A stretch of DNA of 64,000 nt from contig JAUIMM010000601.1 of NCBI GenBank assembly GCA_031769625.1, positions 1,430,001-1,494,000 of the forward strand, given 5' to 3'. A model generated the notes under the pieces. It had not been told where the DNA came from. It was given only the letters and a program-made list of their open reading frames with translations, and made no database searches. Shown piece by piece: positions 61,701-64,000 of this stretch (within the stretch, counting starts at the first letter, position 1; each line of letters opens with the position of its first letter). The position numbers were made by a program, and so were the translations under genes. This stretch comes from Taudactylus pleione (lineage: Eukaryota > Chordata > Amphibia > Anura > Myobatrachidae).

Positions 61701-64000
61701 TGACTGCTAAGTGTATTCTGTTCTTGTTACCTGTGACTGCTAAGTGTATTCTGTTCTTGTTACCTGTGAATACCAAGTGTATTCTGTTCTTGTTAACTGT
61801 GACTGCTAAGTGTATCCTGTTCTTGTTACCTGTGAATTCTAAGTGTTTTCTGTTCTTTTTATCTGTGACTGCTAAGTGTATTCTGTTCCTTTTACCTGTG
61901 ACTACTAAGTGTATTCTGTTCTTGTTACCTGTGACTGCTAAGTGTATTCTGTTCTTGTTATCTGTCACTATCAAGTGTATTCTGTTCTTATTACCTGTGA
62001 CTGCTAAGTGTATTCTGTTCTTGTTACCTGTGACTGCTTAGAGTATTCTGTTCTTGTTACCTGTGACTAGTTAGTGTATTAAGTTTCAATTACCTGTAAC
62101 TGCTAAGTGTATTCTGTTCTTGTTACCTGTGACAGCTAAGTGTATTCTGTTCTTTTTACCTGTGACTTCAAAGTGTATTCTGTTCTTGTTATCTGTTACT
62201 GCTAAGTGTATTCTGTTCTTGTTACCTGTGACTACCAAGTGTATTCTGTTCTTGTTATCTGTGACTGCCAATTGTATTCTGTTCTTGCTTCCTGTGACTA
62301 CAAAGTGTATTCTGTTCTTGTTACCTGTGACTGCTAAGTGTATTCTGTTCTTGTTACCTGTGACTGCTAAGAGTATTCTGTTCTTGTTACCTGTTACTGC
62401 CAAGTGTATTCTTTTCTAAGTACCTGTGACGACCAAGTGTATTCTGTTCTTGTTACCTGTGACTACCAAGTGTATTCTGTTCTTGTTACCTGTGACTGCT
62501 AAGTGTATCCTGTTCTTGTTACCGGTGAATTCTAAGTGTTTTCTGTTCTTTTTATCTGTGACTGCTAAGTGTATTCTGTTCCTTTTACCTGTGACTACCA
62601 AGTGTATTCTGTTCTTGTTACGTGTGACTGCTAAGTGTATTCTGTTCTTGTTATCTGTCACTATCAAGTGTATTCTCTTCTTATTACCTGTGACTGCTAA
62701 GTGTATTCTGTTCTTGTTACCTCTGACTGCTAAGTGTATTCTATTCTTGTTACCTTTTACTGCTAAGTGTATTCTCTTCTTGTTACCTGTGACTACAAAG
62801 TGTATTCTGTTCTTGTTACCTGTGACTGCTAAGTACATTCTGTTCTTGCTACCTGTGACTGCTAAGTGTATTATGTTCTACTTACCTGTGACTGCTAAGT
62901 GTATTCTGTTCTTGTTACCTGTGACTGCTAAGTGTATTCTGTTCTTGTTACCTGTGACTGCTAAGTGTATTATGTTCTACTTACCTGTGATGGCTAAATG
63001 TTTTCTGTTCTTGTTACCTGTGACTGCTAAGTGTATTCTCTTCTTATTACCTGTGACTGCTAAGTGTATTATGTTCTACTTACCTGTGACTGCTAAGTGT
63101 ATTCTGTTCTTGTTACCTGTGACTGCTAAGTGTATTCTGTTCTTGTTACCTGTGACTGCTAAGTGTATTATGTTCTACTTACCTGTGATGGCTAAATGTT
63201 TTCTGTTCTTATTACCTGTGACTGCTAAATGTATTCTGTTCTTGTTACCTGTGACTGCTAAGTGTATTCTGTTCCTTTTACCTGTGACTACCAAGTGTAT
63301 TCTGTTCTTGTTACCTGTGACAGCTAAGTGTATTCTGTTCTTGTTAATTGTGACTGCTTAGTGTATTCTGTTCTTGTTACCTGTGACTACTTAGTGTATT
63401 AAGTTTCAGTTACCTGTAACTGCTAAGTGTATTCTGTTCTTGTTACCTGTGACAGCTAAGTGTATTCTGTTCTTGTTACCTGTGACTGCTAAGTGTATTC
63501 TGTTCTTGTTACCTGTTACTGCTAAGTGTATTTTGTTCATGTTACCTGTGACTACCAAGTGTATTCTGTTCTTGTTACCTGTGACTGCTAAGTGTATTCT
63601 GTTCTTGTTACCTGTGACTGCCAAGTGTATTCTGTTCTTGTTACCTGTGACTACCAAGTGTATTCTGTTCTTGTTACCTGTGACTGCTAAGTGTATTCTG
63701 TTCTTGTTACCTGTGACTGCTAAGTGTATTCTGTTCTTGTTACCTGTGACTGCTAAGTGTATTCGGTTCTTGTTACCTGTGACTGCCAAGTGTATTCTGT
63801 TCCTGTAACCTGTGACTACCAAGTGTATTCTGTTCTTGTTACCTTTGACTGTTAATTGTATTTTGTTCTTGTTATCTGTGACTGCTAAGTGTATTCTGTT
63901 CTTGTTACCTGTGACTGCTAAGTGTATTCTGTTCTTTTTAACTGTGACTGCTAAGTGTACTCTGTTCTTGTTACCTGTGACTGCTAAGTGTAATGTCTTG
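55782..64000. repeat. HOR domain D, copy 3 (cut by the window end)
   Basis: At least 8,219 bp of a third D unit. From 58,116 to the last base it matches 49,411-55,295 at exactly 8,705 bp, including the short GTAATGTCTTG monomer at the very end (55,285-55,295 and 63,990-64,000). I noted about ten single-base differences over that 5.9 kb, for example at 58,761, 59,159, 59,888, 60,597, 60,754, 61,374, 61,375, 62,042, 63,210 and 63,875, so identity is near 99.8% by eye. Confidence 0.92.

Larger units (their letters stand above)
1940..63415. repeat. TATTAAGTTTCAGTTA monomer class
   Basis: A divergent monomer in which CTGTTCTTG is replaced by AAGTTTCAG or AAGTTTCAA, followed by CTGTAACTGC. It occurs once per HOR unit in A (near 1,945, 4,992, 8,172, 10,050) and at set places in D (36,638, 40,712, 41,405, 42,692, 44,011, 47,343, 49,351, 53,372, 54,694, 58,056, 62,076, 63,399). 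It is absent from most of B and from C. It is one of the few classes that alters the otherwise most conserved half of the monomer. Confidence 0.8.
1..64000. repeat. 33-bp satellite array filling the window
   Basis: Every stretch of the window is a head-to-tail copy of a 33-bp monomer, all in one orientation, about 1,940 copies. An exact consensus copy lies at 44,193-44,225: it begins GTGACTGCTAAG, has ATTCTGTTC in the middle and ends TTGTTACCT. The plus strand is T-rich (15 T to 5 A per monomer), GC is 13 of 33, and the consensus has no CpG. Variation is concentrated in the triplet after GTGACT (GCT, ACC, TCT, ACA, GTT, AAT) and around the TTG of TTGTTACC. I found no unique-sequence island, transposon, microsatellite tract or gene inside it. 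The array continues past both ends. Size and HOR structure indicate eukaryotic heterochromatin; species and chromosome location cannot be read from the sequence. Confidence 0.99.

Noticed and set aside
1..64000. CRISPR array (repeat of about 33 bp)
   Set aside because: Monomers are directly adjacent, with no unique spacers between them, and no cas genes are present.
1..64000. Bacterial or viral repeat-protein gene (leucine-rich or transmembrane repeat)
   Set aside because: No non-repetitive coding sequence, frame breaks are frequent, and 64 kb of HOR-structured monomers is typical of eukaryotic satellite DNA.
1..64000. Telomere repeats, tRNA or rRNA genes, LTR or other transposon sequence
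   Set aside because: None seen in reading the window. Every segment inspected aligns to the 33-bp monomer.

Overview
The whole 64-kb window is one uninterrupted tandem satellite array. Nothing in it reads as a gene, RNA gene or dispersed mobile element. The repeat is a 33-bp monomer, about 1,940 copies in the same orientation from base 1 to base 64,000. An exact consensus copy lies at 44,193-44,225. Its composition by count is 15 T, 5 A, 7 G and 6 C, with no CpG. Array length, uniform orientation and nested higher-order structure point to a eukaryotic nuclear genome, in a (peri)centromeric, subtelomeric or other heterochromatic block. I cannot name the species. The array runs off both ends, so no flanking DNA is available to place it.

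Monomers come in recognisable variant classes, and those classes are arranged in higher-order repeats (HORs). Four neighbouring domains can be mapped by exact recurrence of variant order. Domain A (1 to ~10.86 kb) has copies of 3,047 bp (93 monomers) and 3,179 bp (97 monomers), then a truncated third copy and a partial re-duplication. Domain B (~11.25 to ~24.6 kb) has units of 4,492 bp, 3,322 bp and a truncated third, ending in a 1,482-bp tandem duplication. Domain C (24.6 to ~34.4 kb) has units of 2,324 and 2,423 bp, a truncated unit, a block of B-type sequence, and a final partial unit. Domain D (34.4 to 64 kb) has much larger units of 10,737 bp, 10,680 bp and at least 8,219 bp (cut by the window end), which contain their own internal tandem duplications of 693, 1,287 and 2,008 bp.

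A few length-variant monomers (17, 14, 31, 32 and 34 bp) act as phase marks. They account for period lengths that are not multiples of 33: 3,047 = 93x33-22, 2,423 = 74x33-19, 2,008 = 62x33-38 and 1,482 = 46x33-36.

Long open frames occur on both strands because 33 is 11 codons and the consensus lacks stops in one forward and one reverse frame. They are by-products of the repeat and are not annotated as genes. The interest here is the multi-scale architecture: nested HORs, very recent amplification in domain D, domain-specific variants, and a motif present in nearly every monomer that could recruit a DNA-binding protein.
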